Part shown: one piece after another, positions 7,967 to 15,819 of the stretch
Position numbering within the stretch: the stretch's first letter is position 1
Layout of the letters: each line of letters opens with the position of its first letter
Assembly: GCA_017618625.1 (NCBI GenBank)
Contig: JAFZTV010000020.1
Location: 1 to 64,000, forward strand
Source: Bacteroidales bacterium
Lineage (GTDB): Bacteria > Bacteroidota > Bacteroidia > Bacteroidales > P3
DNA length: 64,000 nucleotides
Direction: 5' to 3'
Notes under the pieces: model-generated
What the model saw: the letters and a program-made list of their open reading frames with translations, nothing else
What the model was told of the DNA's origin: nothing
Databases searched by the model: none
Program-made: the position numbers and the translations under genes

Positions 7967-8920
7967 TTACTTGCGTTTCAGCACGGCGTGGACTTTCTCG
8001 ATGATGTCGGCGGCGCGGAGGTGGTAGTTGGTGAGCATCTCGTCGGGGGTACCGCTCTCGCCGAACTTGTCGTCCACAGCTACATATTTCATCGGGGTGG
8101 GGCAATGCATCGCGAGCGTCTGTGCCACGCTGTCGCCGAGACCGCCGTTAATCAGATGCTCCTCGCAAGTCACGACGGCGCCAGTCTTCTTGGCGCTAGC
8201 AACGATAGCCTTCACGTCGAGCGGCTTGATGGTGTGGATGTTTATCACTTCGGCGCTGACGCCTTCTTTCTCCAACGCTTCGGAGGCTTGAAGGGCTTCC
8301 CACACAAGATGTCCGCAGGCGAAGAGAGTCACGTCCTTGCCTTCACTCAACAGCTGAGCTTTGCCTATTTCGAATTTCTCTCCTTCGGGCAGGAAGCAGG
8401 GCATCTTCGAGCGGCCGAGACGCAGATATACAGGACCTACATGCTCGGCGGCGGCCAGCGTGGCGGCCTTTGCCTGGTTGAAGTCGGCGGGCACCAGAAC
8501 GGTCATGTTGGGCAGCACCTTCATGAGGGCGATGTCCTCCATCGTCTGGTGAGTGGCTCCGTCCTCGCCGAGGGAGATGCCTGCGTGCGAGCCGCAAATC
8601 TTCACGTTCTTGTTGCTGTAAGCCATCACCTGGCGTATCTGGTCATATACGCGACCGGTGACGAACTCGGCGAAGCCCCCGATGAAAGGCACCTTGCCGC
8701 AGAGACTCAGACCAGCGGCGATGCCAACCATGTTGGCCTCGGCGATGCCGCACTGGATGAAGCGCTCGGGGAACTCTTTGGCGAAGCCGTCCATCTTGAC
8801 GCTGCCTTTCACGTCGGCGCTGAGCGCCACCACATTGCTGTTGCGCTTGCCAGCTTCCACAAGGCCTTCGCCCATGCCGGCACGCAACTCTTTGCTTGAT
8901 TTGTTTTCGTAGTGAGTCAT
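7967..8920 (-). CDS. Transketolase, C-terminal subunit (split enzyme)
   Basis: This 317-residue protein carries the pyrimidine-binding and C-terminal domains of transketolase. The cofactor Glu lies in the Q-C-G-I-A-E-A-N-M segment, the following G-D-G-A-T-H-Q is typical of the pyrimidine domain, and the C-terminal domain starts near residue 195. Split transketolases work as a complex with a separate thiamine-diphosphate N-terminal subunit in the pentose phosphate pathway. Here that partner is at 11045-11892, about 2.1 kb upstream on the same strand, with two unrelated genes between; the halves normally lie side by side. Confidence 0.92.
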   Translation of the reverse strand: MTHYENKSSKELRAGMGEGLVEAGKRNSNVVALSADVKGSVKMDGFAKEFPERFIQCGIAEANMVGIAAGLSLCGKVPFIGGFAEFVTGRVYDQIRQVMAYSNKNVKICGSHAGISLGEDGATHQTMEDIALMKVLPNMTVLVPADFNQAKAATLAAAEHVGPVYLRLGRSKMPCFLPEGEKFEIGKAQLLSEGKDVTLFACGHLVWEALQASEALEKEGVSAEVINIHTIKPLDVKAIVASAKKTGAVVTCEEHLINGGLGDSVAQTLAMHCPTPMKYVAVDDKFGESGTPDEMLTNYHLRAADIIEKVHAVLKRK

Positions 8921-8960
8921 GATATTATTGTTTTTTGTTTTTGTTATCGTTTTCTGTTTT

Positions 8961-9041
8961 ATGGGGTTAATGGGGCTGATGGGGTTAATGGGCGGTATGA
9001 CTATTATTGCCCATTAGACCCATTCTGCCAATTAGGCTATT
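8961..9041. repeat. Period-9 array with inverted halves, downstream of the AT-rich gene
   Basis: About nine 9-bp units: ATGGGGTTA, ATGGGGCTG, ATGGGGTTA, ATGGGCGGT and a spacer unit, then ATTGCCCAT, TAGACCCAT, TCTGCCAAT and a degenerate last unit. The second half is roughly the reverse complement of the first, so AATGGGC can pair with GCCCATT. It fills most of the gap between the gene ending at 9041 and the transketolase gene. It may act as a terminator, but there is no T-run. Confidence 0.62.
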
Positions 9042-9607
9042 CAACGATATCCATATTCGATTATTCCTTTTTTTGACCCAACAACCATAGTCAAATGCCA
9101 ATATCTTCTAGAATCTTCTGACAAATCATAAAAAATTGACTGTCCATTTTCATACAAATCAATATCATTACCATGAATCTTCATTGTCCTTGATTTAATA
9201 TCTTCCTCAAATTCAATTATCATTTTACCAACATAATCTCCTGTAAAATGGCCTAATGATTCTTCACAATAAGTGATTTTAAAATTTGGCAATTTAAATT
9301 GTAATTTTGATTCAATTTCAGCTCGATTCGCGTACATACTGTTAGGCGTACACTTGTACGGAGTCATTTCTCCAAGTTTTCCTTCAGCAATAAGTTGTTT
9401 CCATTCTCTACCCCATTTCTTTTCCATGTAAGAATCATCGTCTCCGCATGATAGTATCCACACAAAGAAGCAAACCACAATGCTTATCAAAATAAATATT
9501 CCAATAATTATCCACCTAAACAAACTAGAATAATGACACCCTACCGCTATACCTATCAATGCAGCTATTACAAAGATATAAGATAATATTTGTTTGATGC
9601 CATCCAT
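9041..9607 (-). CDS. Unknown AT-rich membrane protein, inserted between transketolase halves
   Basis: I do not recognise this 188-residue protein. It has two close hydrophobic segments (residues about 5-23 and 30-53), then a soluble, charged C-terminal domain with several Tyr and two Cys. The DNA is visibly more AT-rich than its neighbours and uses many A/T-ending codons, which suggests recent acquisition. Together with the vWA gene it separates the transketolase subunits. The C-terminal domain faces either side of the inner membrane; topology cannot be fixed by eye. Confidence 0.6.
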   Translation of the reverse strand: MDGIKQILSYIFVIAALIGIAVGCHYSSLFRWIIIGIFILISIVVCFFVWILSCGDDDSYMEKKWGREWKQLIAEGKLGEMTPYKCTPNSMYANRAEIESKLQFKLPNFKITYCEESLGHFTGDYVGKMIIEFEEDIKSRTMKIHGNDIDLYENGQSIFYDLSEDSRRYWHLTMVVGSKKGIIEYGYR

Positions 9608-9649
9608 TATAATTCACTTTTATGTTCCCATGGTTGTCCAGACTTTCTC

Positions 9650-11038
9650 TCATTCAATCTTTATTGCTGTCTGTTTGCCTGAGGCTATGGTGGCTGATAG
9701 ACTTCTTGTCTCGCGGTTTTTGTCTTTCGCCGAGGGGCGCACTAGCAGAATGTAGTCGCCAGGCATCAGTATCAGGTTTTCGCCTGCAGGGTTGGGTGTG
9801 AACTCGCGTACCAGCTGCATCCTGCCGTCGCGCATCTCGAAGACGCTGACCTGCCGCCTTGCCTTCATACGCTCTATCATCAGCATCCCGGGGGCCGGTA
9901 TCGCCAACTCGGTTACCGCATCGCGGCGTATCTCCACATTGTTTATCGCTATCGGGGGCTTCGAGAGGATTTCGATATCGTATGTACCCTCGAGGTATTT
10001 CACACTGTCGCCCAATCCCTGCACACCCGTCAGGTCGGCTTTGCCGCTCTGACGCACCACCACCTGGTAGTCGGGCACGCTCCACACCACACGCTTGTCC
10101 TCGCGTCTGACGCACAGCCTTCCCTCCTCTACCGCCGAAGCCAAAGTATAAACCCTGTCGGGCTTGAAGGTGCGATTCTTAAAGACGATGGAAGGTCTTG
10201 TGAAAACCTCGACATCATAGGAAATCAACGGATCTACCGTCACGGTGTCGGGTTTCGACTTGGGTCCGCCATAATAGACTTTCGTATATACCGGCTTGCT
10301 GTTCTGACGGTCGTAGAAGACAACGGGCACGTCGCCGCTGAAAGCCTCTCCCGCCTCGTTGGTGAGGGTGACCGTCACTCGCGACTCCGCACTTACCGTC
10401 TGCACAAGCGACCTCAGCTCGGCGGCGAAGCGCTCCTCATTCTCTATCGGAATCACCTCACCCACACAGTCGAGCTTGCCAGCTTGTGTAGCGTTGGCGG
10501 CAATGTCGAAGACGAAGGTCTTCACCACTCTGCCGCTCATCTGTATCTTCTTCGCCACCTCGCATATATTCCCGCCGCCGCTCTTGCCATCGGTTATGAC
10601 GAAGATCACGTTGCGCGAGGAGTCGCCTGCGGGGAAGTCGCCCACCGCGCCGTCCAGCGCCGTAGCAGCTGTGCAGCCGCCGTTGGGCACGAGAGTCTTT
10701 ATCTTGCTCTGCAACTGATAGCGGTTGTTGGGCTCGAACGGACACTCCAGCCGAGTGCCGTAGGAGTTCTGGTTCAGATGCCCGAACACGCGCATCGCTA
10801 ATTCGGCGCCGCCTTTCTCAGGCAAGCTGTCGAGGAAATGCAGCAACACCTTCTGCGTCACCTTTATCTTCGAGTCGCTCTGCCACTTGTCCCACATGCT
10901 GCGCGAGCAGTCAACCAGCAACAGTATGCGCACCCTTTCGGAATTCTGAATTTCGAATTTCGAATTTTGAAATTGAACTCCGGCGAAAAGGGGCTGAATG
11001 GCAATAACCAGCGATGCTATGAGCAGGAACCTTTTCAA
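9650..11038 (-). CDS. Exported von Willebrand factor A domain protein
   Basis: The 462-residue protein has a signal peptide (residues 1-19, ending L-F-A-G). A vWA domain follows from about residue 35, with MIDAS motif D-C-S-R-S-M, a conserved Thr in G-G-C-T-A-A-T and a further Asp in I-T-D-G-K. The C-terminal 250 residues are beta-rich, with no membrane anchor, so it is likely periplasmic or secreted. Residues 22-33, just after the signal cleavage site, are encoded by a five-unit heptamer array. It ends 42 bp from the next minus-strand gene and begins 6 bp after the transketolase N-terminal gene, so it may be cotranscribed. Ligand unknown. Confidence 0.8.
   Translation of the reverse strand: MKRFLLIASLVIAIQPLFAGVQFQNSKFEIQNSERVRILLLVDCSRSMWDKWQSDSKIKVTQKVLLHFLDSLPEKGGAELAMRVFGHLNQNSYGTRLECPFEPNNRYQLQSKIKTLVPNGGCTAATALDGAVGDFPAGDSSRNVIFVITDGKSGGGNICEVAKKIQMSGRVVKTFVFDIAANATQAGKLDCVGEVIPIENEERFAAELRSLVQTVSAESRVTVTLTNEAGEAFSGDVPVVFYDRQNSKPVYTKVYYGGPKSKPDTVTVDPLISYDVEVFTRPSIVFKNRTFKPDRVYTLASAVEEGRLCVRREDKRVVWSVPDYQVVVRQSGKADLTGVQGLGDSVKYLEGTYDIEILSKPPIAINNVEIRRDAVTELAIPAPGMLMIERMKARRQVSVFEMRDGRMQLVREFTPNPAGENLILMPGDYILLVRPSAKDKNRETRSLSATIASGKQTAIKIE
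10941..10975. repeat. Heptamer array in the vWA gene, five units
   Basis: Units GAATTCT, GAATTTC, GAATTTC, GAATTTT, GAAATTG total 35 bp. They encode an Asn/Ser/Phe-rich linker immediately after the predicted signal peptide. A very similar heptamer array (unit ATTCAAA) lies in nqrA at 16956-16990. Confidence 0.75.
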
Positions 11039-11044
11039 TGCTGT

Positions 11045-11892
11045 TTAGAAGTCGCCGAGCGTTTCGGGCAGCTGAGCGAGAGCCTTGGGCAGGTCGTCAG
11101 CGCTGAGCACCGAGCCGTGATATTTGTTAGTGTCCTGCATGAAATCGACACCGTATCCCATCTTGGTGGTGAGGATGACGCAAACGGGGCTGCCATGACC
11201 GGCGAGAGCCTTGGCCTTCGCCATTCCGTCGAGCACCTGCTGCATGTCGTTGCCGTTCTCGATGACGACCACCTTCCAGAGGAAGCTCTCGAACTTGGCT
11301 TTGAGGTCGCCGAGAGTCATCACCTCGTCAACGGTAGCGTCAATCTGCTGGTTGTTGTAGTCGATGGTGGCGATGAGGTTATCGACCTTCTTGGCGCCAG
11401 CAAACATGGCGGCCTCCCAATCTGGCCTTCTTCCAGCTCTCCGTCGCCGTGCATGGTATAGACGATGTGTTTGTCGCCCGTCATCTTCTTTCCGAGAGCG
11501 GCGCCCACGCCCACGCTGAGCCCCTGACCCAGCGATCCTGAAGCCATGCGTATGCCCGGCAGGTTGTGAGCCGTCGAGGGGTGACCCTGAAGGCGTGTGC
11601 CGAACTTACGGAAGGTAGCCAGCTCGCTCACCGGGAAATACCCACGGCGTGCCATAGTGCTGTAAATCACAGGAGTTATATGTCCCTGCGAAACAAAGAG
11701 CATATCCTCGCCCTCGCCACTCATGGTGAACTTAGCGGGGTCGAAATCCATGATATTGAAGTTCATAGCCACAAACCAGTCGGCGGTGCCGAGCGAGCCG
11801 CCCGGGTGTCCGCTCTTGGCGTTGGTGGTCATACGTAGGATGTCGCGGCGCACCTGCGTCGCAATCTGCTGAAGTTCTGCTGTTGTTTTCAT
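11045..11892 (-). pseudogene. Transketolase, N-terminal subunit, broken by a one-base frameshift
   Basis: The first 155 or so residues (from ATG 11892) and the last 120 residues lie in different frames. Together they make a thiamine-diphosphate transketolase N-terminal subunit: S-G-H-P-G-G-S-L, G-S-L-G-Q-G-L-S and the cofactor motif G-D-G-E-L-E-E-G-Q. The break is at 11416-11422. Adding one A beside 11419-11420 (a T on the coding strand) restores Q-I-W-E-A-A-M and gives an 849-bp, 282-residue gene of normal length. The loss is either a real recent mutation, which would disable the split enzyme, or a sequencing/assembly error. No other damage is visible, which favours error or very recent loss. 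Confidence 0.85.
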
Positions 11893-12006
11893 TTATTGAG
11901 ATATTTTTGTTTGTCTAATTGTCTATCCGTCGCAATTATATGGCGACACACTCATTTTTTATTGTCGGCAAAAATACATTAAATTTAGCTACTTTGCCAA
12001 TAAAGA

Positions 12007-12038
12007 TTTGCACATAACAGCTGTTTGTATTATTTTTG
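12007..12038 (+). promoter_or_regulatory. Bacteroidetes promoter, TTTG-N20-TATTTTTG
   Basis: TTTG (12007-12010) and TATTTTTG (12031-12038) match the -33 and -7 consensus with a 20-bp gap. It drives the lipoprotein gene at 12116. Confidence 0.68.
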
Positions 12039-12115
12039 CATTGAAACTCAACGTGACAGACTCGTCAAACGACCTTAGTTTTCAAATCGTTAATAAATCA
12101 TCAATAAACACCGAA

Positions 12116-12592
12116 ATGAATAAAACTTTCACTTTCCTGTTCGCGACCCTGATGGTCTGCGCCTTCGCTTTTGTTGGTTGCAAAAAAGACTCTCCCCGAG
12201 CCTATGCTGACAAATACTACAATGCAATCAAACACCAGAATTACAAAACAGTCATCGACATGATGCCCGAGTCCAAGGACCTCTCCGACGAGGAGAAAGA
12301 TGGCATTGCGGAGATGATGAAAATGTTCGACGAACTCTCGGGTGGCATAAAAGACTACGAGATTGTATCTGAGGAGATTTCTGACGACGGGAATTCGGCA
12401 ACCGTGACGGTGAAAATCACCTACGGCACAGGCGACGTTGACGAGGACGTGACCTACTTTACAAAAACCAAGAAAGGCTGGCAGCCGGTCATGCCCGGTG
12501 AAGACGAGGAAATCGGCGACCTCATCGATGCCGATTTCGACTTTGGCGATTATCTCGACTCCATCGAAGAGCTGGACGAAGTCGAAGAATAA
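12116..12592 (+). CDS. DUF4878-like lipoprotein
   Basis: ATG 12116 starts a lipoprotein signal (hydrophobic core 5-18, lipobox F-V-G-C); the longer frame from 12008 includes the promoter and is rejected. The 158-residue protein then matches the SnoaL-like DUF4878 pattern: an A-x-x-Y-Y-N-A-I helix, M-x-P-E-S, a middle strand pair and a terminal K-K-G-W-x-P strand. The tail is strongly acidic (Asp/Glu). Members are small cell-envelope proteins of unknown role. Confidence 0.78.
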   Translation: MNKTFTFLFATLMVCAFAFVGCKKDSPRAYADKYYNAIKHQNYKTVIDMMPESKDLSDEEKDGIAEMMKMFDELSGGIKDYEIVSEEISDDGNSATVTVKITYGTGDVDEDVTYFTKTKKGWQPVMPGEDEEIGDLIDADFDFGDYLDSIEELDEVEE

Positions 12593-12655
12593 CAAACACC
12601 CGAGGGGAACCCCAAGTGCATTCTGTCTCTCAGGCTTCCCCTCCCCACTGATTCG

Positions 12656-13531
12656 ATGACCGGCAGCAAGAAGTTTATCGGCAGCGTCTGCGGCATACTC
12701 GCTGCAGTATGCTACGGCACCAACCCGCTGGGTGCGCTCAACCTCTACCAAGAGGGTATGGCCACCAATTCGGTGCTTTTCTACCGTTTCGGCCTTGCGT
12801 GGCTCATCATTGCCGCCGTGATGGCCATAAGGAGAGAGAGTGTCAAAGTCAGCCGCAAGGAGTTTGCGGTGGTGACGGTATTGGGCATCCTCTTCACCTT
12901 CTCGTCGCTCACCCTCTACGAGAGCTTCAACCGCATGGCGGCGGGCGTGGCTTCGACCATCCTGTTCACCTATCCCGTCATGACCGCAGTCATCATGGCA
13001 CTTTTCTTCAAAGAGCGTGCCGCCTGGCAGACCATCGTGGCACTTGTCCTCTCGGTAGCAGGCGTCGCATTGCTCTACTGGACGGGCGGCGCCGCAGGCA
13101 CTTTGCCGCTCTGGGGTGTGGTGCTGGTGCTCATCTCGGCGCTCACCTACGCGTTGTATATCATTGTGGTTGACCGCAGCGACATCCATATGTCTAGTTT
13201 CAAGATTAATTTCTACGTGCTGTTCTACTGTGCCCTCGGAATGGTGATTTACACACTCTTGTCCGGCCAGTCGCTTGTGCTCCCGCCCAGCGGACGCGCG
13301 TGGTTCTATGTCGGATGGCTGGCCATCGTGCCCGCCATCATGGCGCTGAGCCTCATGGTTTATTCCGCCAAATATATCGGCAGCACCGCTACCGCCATCA
13401 TCGGCGCCCTGGAACCGCTCACGGCGGTGGCCATAGGCATCTGTGTTTTCAGCGAGCCCTTCTCCCTTCGTCTGGCCGTCGGCATAGTGCTCATACTTGC
13501 CGCCGTAGTACTGACGGTGCTGAAGAAGTAA
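12656..13531 (+). CDS. EamA/DMT-family inner-membrane transporter
   Basis: The 291-residue protein has ten hydrophobic segments arranged as two EamA repeats (about residues 8-140 and 150-289). Typical features are Y-G-T-N-P in helix 1, an F-Y-R-F helix 2 and G-A-L-E-P-L-T-A-V in the second repeat. DMT proteins export metabolites such as amino acids or nucleosides; the substrate cannot be predicted. It lies 63 bp after the lipoprotein gene and ends in a terminator at 13554. Confidence 0.88.
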   Translation: MTGSKKFIGSVCGILAAVCYGTNPLGALNLYQEGMATNSVLFYRFGLAWLIIAAVMAIRRESVKVSRKEFAVVTVLGILFTFSSLTLYESFNRMAAGVASTILFTYPVMTAVIMALFFKERAAWQTIVALVLSVAGVALLYWTGGAAGTLPLWGVVLVLISALTYALYIIVVDRSDIHMSSFKINFYVLFYCALGMVIYTLLSGQSLVLPPSGRAWFYVGWLAIVPAIMALSLMVYSAKYIGSTATAIIGALEPLTAVAIGICVFSEPFSLRLAVGIVLILAAVVLTVLKK

Positions 13532-13553
13532 AGACTTTTTCTTATTGTCACCC

Positions 13554-13592
13554 ACTCCCTCCCCGACCGCAAACGGTCAGGGAGTTGTTTTC
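13554..13592 (+). terminator. Rho-independent terminator after the EamA gene
   Basis: ACTCCCT pairs with AGGGAGT and GACCG with CGGTC around a CAAA loop, with a small internal bulge, followed by TGTTTTC. It lies between convergent genes. Confidence 0.72.
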
Positions 13593-13651
13593 AATGTCTT
13601 TGATTTATCCTGTTCGGCGAGTGTTCCAATGGTTCGCCTGCGGGTAGGTTC

Positions 13652-14752
13652 TTACAATATCTTTCCGGCCTTACGCATGCGGTCGGCTTTGGGTGTCGGA
13701 GCGGCTAACACGTTGGCGGTGTTGACGTCACGCTGATTGCCGTCGATATTGAACGAGAGAGTGGCTCCATCGGTGCGCACATCGATGGTTACAGGAGCGC
13801 CCATGACGAGCGGCAGGTTCACGTCGCCGTGGCCGGCGGGGAGGCCGCAGAGCATCGGTATGCCATAGGGTTCCACCATCTGGCGAATCATGGCCTCGAC
13901 ATTCTCGTATGTGAACTCCGAGCCGCAGTCGCTGAACTCGCCCAGAACGACACCCTTGCAGCGGTCAAGCACGCCGTTCAACTGCAAGATGCGCATCTGT
14001 CGGTCGATATTGTGCATCGACTCGCCGACCTCCTCGACAAAGAGGATGAGGTTCTGGCTCTTGGTGGCGTCGGCTTGAGTGCCCAGGTTCGGGGCGAAGG
14101 TGCAAAGGTTACCGCCCACAAGGACGCCGCTTGCCACACCCGTAATGTTCTGGGCGTGAGGCGGCAGATGGTAGCAAGGGACCTGACCTAACAGCAGGTC
14201 GCGCATCATAGTGCTGGTTTCCGAGTCTCCATTACTTGCCAGGAACGAGCTCATAGTGCCGTGTACGCTCATCACTCCGGCGCGGCTCAGAAGGCCGTGC
14301 AGCGTGGTGATGTCGCTGAATCCGACGAGCCATTTGGGCGAAGCGGTCAGCTTGGAAAGCGGAATATCGTTGATGAGTTGTATGGTGCCGTATCCGCCGC
14401 GGTTGCAGATGATAGCCTTTATGCTCGGGTCTCTGAAGGCCCAGAGTATGTCGCTGACCCGCTCGGCGACGGTGCCGGCATATTTACCATCGACAATATT
14501 GCCCACATTGGGGCCGATGACGGGCACGAGGTCCCACGACCGCAGCAGGTCGGCGGTTGCCTCGACATTCTCCATCGGGGTGTAGTAGGACGGGGAGATA
14601 AGGGCCACGGTGTCGCCGGCGTGCAGATAGGCAGGTTTCACACAGTTCAGAGTCACGTCACCGCTGGGCGTGGGTTCGGGAGTGTTTTCCTCTTTTTTGC
14701 ACGACGCGAAGGTAATCAACGCAATGGCAAGCAATAGTAATGTTTTTCTCAT
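13652..14752 (-). CDS. S66-family LD-carboxypeptidase, lipoprotein
   Basis: ATG 14752 gives a lipoprotein signal (MRKTLLLLAIALITFASC). The 366-residue protein has the S66 fold: C-N-R-G-G-Y-G-T, nucleophile Ser in V-G-F-S-D-I-T-T-L-H, Glu in the F-V-E-E-V-G-E segment before H-N-I-D-R-Q-M, and His in A-G-H-G-D-V-N. These enzymes remove the terminal D-Ala of peptidoglycan tetrapeptides during recycling. A lipid-anchored form would act in the envelope rather than the cytosol. A cytosolic paralog lies at 32977-33930. Confidence 0.9.
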   Translation of the reverse strand: MRKTLLLLAIALITFASCKKEENTPEPTPSGDVTLNCVKPAYLHAGDTVALISPSYYTPMENVEATADLLRSWDLVPVIGPNVGNIVDGKYAGTVAERVSDILWAFRDPSIKAIICNRGGYGTIQLINDIPLSKLTASPKWLVGFSDITTLHGLLSRAGVMSVHGTMSSFLASNGDSETSTMMRDLLLGQVPCYHLPPHAQNITGVASGVLVGGNLCTFAPNLGTQADATKSQNLILFVEEVGESMHNIDRQMRILQLNGVLDRCKGVVLGEFSDCGSEFTYENVEAMIRQMVEPYGIPMLCGLPAGHGDVNLPLVMGAPVTIDVRTDGATLSFNIDGNQRDVNTANVLAAPTPKADRMRKAGKIL

Positions 14753-15131
14753 CTTATCTGTCTTTATAGTGTTCAACAAATTGTTTTCTAGTTCGTTTGC
14801 AATCTTATGACCGGAAACCTGACTAAATGATTGAGATGTCTTAATAGACGGTCCGTTTCCGCAATGCAAAGGTACACAAAAATATGGGAATCACCAGTTA
14901 GATCTATTCCACAATTATATTTCCTTCCCGTTTTCCCCAGTTTTCGCTTGTTTTTCAGGTTACTTGACACCGATACCCTAACCCTCAAATCACGCTGCAA
15001 AGATACGCCCGCCACATTGCGGTTTACGAATTTCCAAGCCATTTTTTTACCACCTCCCACCGAAAACACTGATTCCCAAAAAGTTTACAATCCACAAACC
15101 CACAATCGCCCATTGTCGCGCAAGCATACAG

Positions 15132-15285
15132 CCTTAGTGGTAATTAGGTGGGCGTTGGTAGGGCGTTAGGTGGTAGTTAATTCGAAGTTAATTCGGAGTT
15201 GACTGGGAGTTGACTGGGAATTGACTGGGAGTTTGGTGGGAACTAACTGGGAGTTAGCTGGGAGTTGACTGGGAGTTAACTGCGC
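15132..15285. repeat. 11-bp-period intergenic array A
   Basis: Fourteen consecutive 11-bp units can be laid end to end (154 bp). The clearest are GTTAATTCGAA, GTTAATTCGGA, GTTGACTGGGA (three times), ATTGACTGGGA, ACTAACTGGGA and GTTAGCTGGGA; the first four are weak. Most units open with R-T-T. One unit differs by a single base from a unit of the array at 54590-54721. Confidence 0.8.
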
Positions 15286-15433
15286 AATGAGAAGTTTACC
15301 CTGTGTCTTACCCCTGAAAAAAATTAGGTGTCATTTTCTGTCATTTGTCATTTTTGATTTTTCGAATGCTAAAACGCGGCATACGGATTGCACTTTTTTA
15401 TCTTGATTTGCACGAAATCATCTTTCATTTTCT

Positions 15434-15640
15434 TTGTCACTGTTACTTTCATTTCTTTGTCTTGATACAAAGGATGTCGATGATTTATTCACCCTGCTGA
15501 AAGACGCTGAAATGCCATCAGCATCTCCGTCTGGATCATCTGTGTTTTGTTGGGGCACATCACGCCCAGGGCCTGACGACTGGATGGATATAGGAAGAAA
15601 AAAATATCCAACTGAGTGGTGGAAAATGAGAAAAAGCTAA
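15434..15640 (+). CDS. Doubtful 68-codon ORF, possible gene remnant
   Basis: The frame starts at a non-ATG codon. From residue 14 on it reads like real protein (D-V-D-D-L-F-T-L-L-K, then a Trp-rich end with P-T-E-W-W-K-M). It matches no family I know. It could be the 3' end of a decayed gene or chance. The inverted repeat at 15701 follows. Confidence 0.25.
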   Translation: MSLLLSFLCLDTKDVDDLFTLLKDAEMPSASPSGSSVFCWGTSRPGPDDWMDIGRKKYPTEWWKMRKS

Positions 15641-15700
15641 TCCTATTTAGGTTCATCTCTGCAACGTCTGATCCAAGAAATTTGTTATCTCAGACTATTT

Positions 15701-15740
15701 ATTAACGGTAGCGTACGATCTGCACTTACCGTTAATTTTA
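15701..15740 (+). terminator. Inverted repeat, possible terminator upstream of nqrA
   Basis: ATTAACGGTA and TACCGTTAAT form a perfect 10-bp stem with a 16-nt loop, followed by TTTAA. It could end an upstream transcript or be an nqr operator; the 16-nt loop is long for a terminator. Confidence 0.45.
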
Positions 15741-15775
15741 ACTTCTGACTGCCGACTGTCGGTTGTCAACTGACG
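15741..15775. repeat. Heptamer array upstream of nqrA, five units
   Basis: Units ACTTCTG, ACTGCCG, ACTGTCG, GTTGTCA, ACTGACG total 35 bp. The array directly abuts the inverted repeat and ends about 17 bp before the -7 box of nqrA, so it occupies the promoter's -33 region. Confidence 0.68.
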
Positions 15776-15791
15776 TTTCACTTTTTTTTCG

Positions 15792-15799
15792 TATCTTTG
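15792..15799 (+). promoter_or_regulatory. -7 promoter box of the nqr operon
   Basis: TATCTTTG fits TAnnTTTG and lies 20 bp before the nqrA ATG. No clear TTTG -33 box is present; the heptamer array occupies that place. Confidence 0.6.
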
Positions 15800-15819
15800 C
15801 AATTCGTCGTTTGCTTATA

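Larger units (their letters stand above)
14753..15819. other. Long gap before nqrA holding repeats and one doubtful ORF
   Basis: This 1,067-bp stretch has no convincing gene. It holds an 11-bp-period array (15132-15285), a short heptamer-like run at 15338-15365 (CTGTCAT, TTGTCAT, TTTTGAT), a doubtful 68-codon ORF (15434-15640), a 10-bp inverted repeat (15701-15736), a heptamer array (15741-15775) and a -7 box. Confidence 0.6.

Noticed and set aside
11410..11425. Programmed ribosomal frameshift in the transketolase gene
   Set aside because: There is no slippery heptamer or following pseudoknot, and a one-base change restores the usual motif exactly.
12602..12643. Terminator after the DUF4878 lipoprotein
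   Set aside because: GAGGGGAA and TTCCCCTC can pair, but the loop is 26 nt and no T-run follows, so I do not call it.
12101..13555. Long minus-strand open frame (484 codons)
   Set aside because: It is the antisense shadow of the DUF4878 lipoprotein and EamA genes; its product is His/Glu/Arg-rich with no domain pattern.
14831..15169. 112-codon plus-strand ORF in the gap before nqrA
   Set aside because: Composition is random-like and it ends in the 11-bp array.
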